Source: Bacillota bacterium (GTDB taxonomy: Bacteria > Bacillota > Clostridia > Peptostreptococcales > Anaerovoracaceae). Taken from it: a stretch of 6,142 nucleotides of DNA. The position numbers and the translations under genes are program-made. The stretch spans positions 1 through 6,142 of the forward strand of contig JABUTE010000149.1 of NCBI GenBank assembly GCA_021443825.1, read 5' to 3'. The notes below the pieces were generated by a model. It was not told the origin of the DNA. It saw only the letters and a list, made by a program, of their open reading frames with translations, and ran no database searches. Shown here piece by piece: positions 4,960 to 6,142 of this stretch. Position 1 is the first letter of the stretch. Each line of letters opens with the position of its first letter.

Positions 4960-6132
4960 ATGTCCTGCTATTATATGAAAAATGCACAGGCCAGCGAATC
5001 CCGCCTGATGGGTGTCGTCGGCCTTTATATCCACTGGGCTTTGAAGGAAGATGAGCCGCAGGCCGCAGAACTTTCGGAGGCGCAGATCGAGCCGGTGCAA
5101 AACATCCACCAGGCCTACTGCTTCGAGCTGGAAGAAGACGGCCTGGACCGGGTCAGCGAAGAGCTGGGCACCGACGTCGAAAAGATCGCAGCCCTGAAGA
5201 ACGGTGTGTTCGGCGGGCTGGGCTCTAAGCTGAAGCGGGTGACCGACCGGGAAGCCTTCTGGATGATCAAACGGTTTTCGGGTCTGGAGGCCTCCATGTT
5301 CAAGGCTCTGCCGGCAGGGGTGCGCCAGGTCTTCGAGCTGGCAGCAGAGCAGGCGCCCTTCACGGAGGAAGAAGAAAAGGCGCTGCTGAAAAAGCTCTGC
5401 GTGCCGGTCTATACCCAGTTCGGCTGGGTCAACTACTATCTGATGCGCAGTGTCTGCAAAGACATGGATGGCGTTTCTCTCACCGTTTCTTCCTATGCCG
5501 ACCCCGCCGCCGTTCATCCCGTTTGCCTTCCCCAAAAGGGCGGGCTGGTGCGCAACCGGATCGACATTGCCGATGGCGAAGACGGCGATACGGTCTTCTG
5601 CTGCGAAAGCGTGGTCGATACCGAAAAGGGCACCTATGTGCTGCTCTCTGAGCTGACGGCCGATCAGAACGGGGTCACCTCGGCAAAGCAGAAGTCGTAT
5701 TTCAGGCTTTCGGAGTGGGAGACCTACCGCAAGCTGCTGCGCCCCGAATATCTGACCTACTTTCGCCTTTCCGAAGAGCCGGAGGCCTTCGATGAGCGTC
5801 TGCGCAAGGCCCTTCCCAAGGCCAGCTGCAAGCTCTACGATGCGGGTGAGCTCTATATGGATTACAACCCCGACAACAGTCATGTGGAGAGGCCCATCTT
5901 CAACATCGGAGACGACCTGCAGGCTTCCTATTTCATCACCACTGCAGGCCAGCTGGTCATGGCCTCCTTTACCGCCGGCGGCATTCTGGCTGCCGAGGTC
6001 ATGCTCCGTACCGGCCTGCTGGACGACGTGCTCGAGCCCTTGGGCCGCTATACCTTTACCAGCCCGGTGCTGGGCCGCTTCGTGGAAAGCGGCTACGACG
6101 ATTTCGGAGAATTTCTCAAGCTGCTGATCTAA
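4960..6132 (+). CDS. Conserved-looking hypothetical protein of about 390 residues, function unknown
   Basis: I do not recognise this protein. The frame is intact, uses GC-rich codons like its neighbours, and ends in TAA at 6130-6132. From the ATG at 4960, residues about 22-80 are acidic and helix-prone and include HWALKEDEPQAAELSEAQIE. Residues 125-150 contain a FTEEEEKALLKKLC helix, 149-165 a hydrophobic/aromatic run (PVYTQFGWVNYYLMRSV). The second half mixes strand-like segments (GDTVFCCESVVDTEKGTYVLL, split by acidic turns; Cys pair 214-215) with aromatic-rich stretches. A moderately hydrophobic segment near 326-349 is too polar to be a sure membrane helix. There is no signal peptide. The start is uncertain: ATG 4912 and 4924 lie upstream with poor RBSs; 4960 has AGGCGG 6 nt upstream; 4975 is also possible. 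It probably acts in the cytoplasm as a single-gene unit behind rpmE; no catalytic motif is visible. Confidence 0.85.
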   Translation: MSCYYMKNAQASESRLMGVVGLYIHWALKEDEPQAAELSEAQIEPVQNIHQAYCFELEEDGLDRVSEELGTDVEKIAALKNGVFGGLGSKLKRVTDREAFWMIKRFSGLEASMFKALPAGVRQVFELAAEQAPFTEEEEKALLKKLCVPVYTQFGWVNYYLMRSVCKDMDGVSLTVSSYADPAAVHPVCLPQKGGLVRNRIDIADGEDGDTVFCCESVVDTEKGTYVLLSELTADQNGVTSAKQKSYFRLSEWETYRKLLRPEYLTYFRLSEEPEAFDERLRKALPKASCKLYDAGELYMDYNPDNSHVERPIFNIGDDLQASYFITTAGQLVMASFTAGGILAAEVMLRTGLLDDVLEPLGRYTFTSPVLGRFVESGYDDFGEFLKLLI

Positions 6133-6142
6133 GATACTTTCG

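Noticed and set aside
4864..5883. 339-residue open frame on the - strand opposite the unknown 390-aa gene
   Set aside because: Composition is that of an antisense shadow; it would end in the rpmE terminator and lacks a convincing RBS.

Overview
The window looks like chromosomal DNA of a GC-rich gut clostridium, probably Oscillospiraceae/Ruminococcaceae-like. The reasons are the Firmicutes-type housekeeping set (rho, a YqhQ/DUF1385 protein, prmC, zinc-type rpmE), strong GGAGG ribosome binding sites, intrinsic terminators with T-tracts, and GC-rich codons. The organism is an inference from gene content and style; no marker gene was compared.

Left block (1-2125, + strand): the last ~330 codons of transcription termination factor Rho, then, after 3 nt, a four-helix membrane protein of the DUF1385 family. 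Both end at a clear intrinsic terminator at 2089-2125. Middle block (about 2130-2860): some 730 bases with no intact gene. It holds a second hairpin, a short AT-richer remnant of an ISL3-type transposase on the - strand, a pair of palindromic repeats just upstream of that remnant, a GC-rich structured stretch, and two more terminators, one per strand. Then comes a - strand DUF1275 (YoaK-like) membrane protein gene at 2862-3563, whose promoter appears to overlap face-to-face with a + strand promoter for prmC.

Right block (3660-6132, + strand): prmC (release-factor glutamine methyltransferase), rpmE (ribosomal protein L31) with its own promoter, strong RBS and terminator, and a ~390-aa protein I do not recognise. 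A possible promoter for that last gene is built into the rpmE terminator.

The theme is the translation/transcription housekeeping neighbourhood that in many Firmicutes reads rho, rpmE, DUF1385, prmC, prfA. Here rpmE lies after prmC, and DUF1385 is separated from prmC by about 1.6 kb of mobile-element debris plus an inverted membrane gene. I see no convincing new defence or mobile system. The most useful leads are the palindromic repeat pair, the overlapping divergent promoters, the promoter inside a terminator, and the uncharacterised 390-aa protein.
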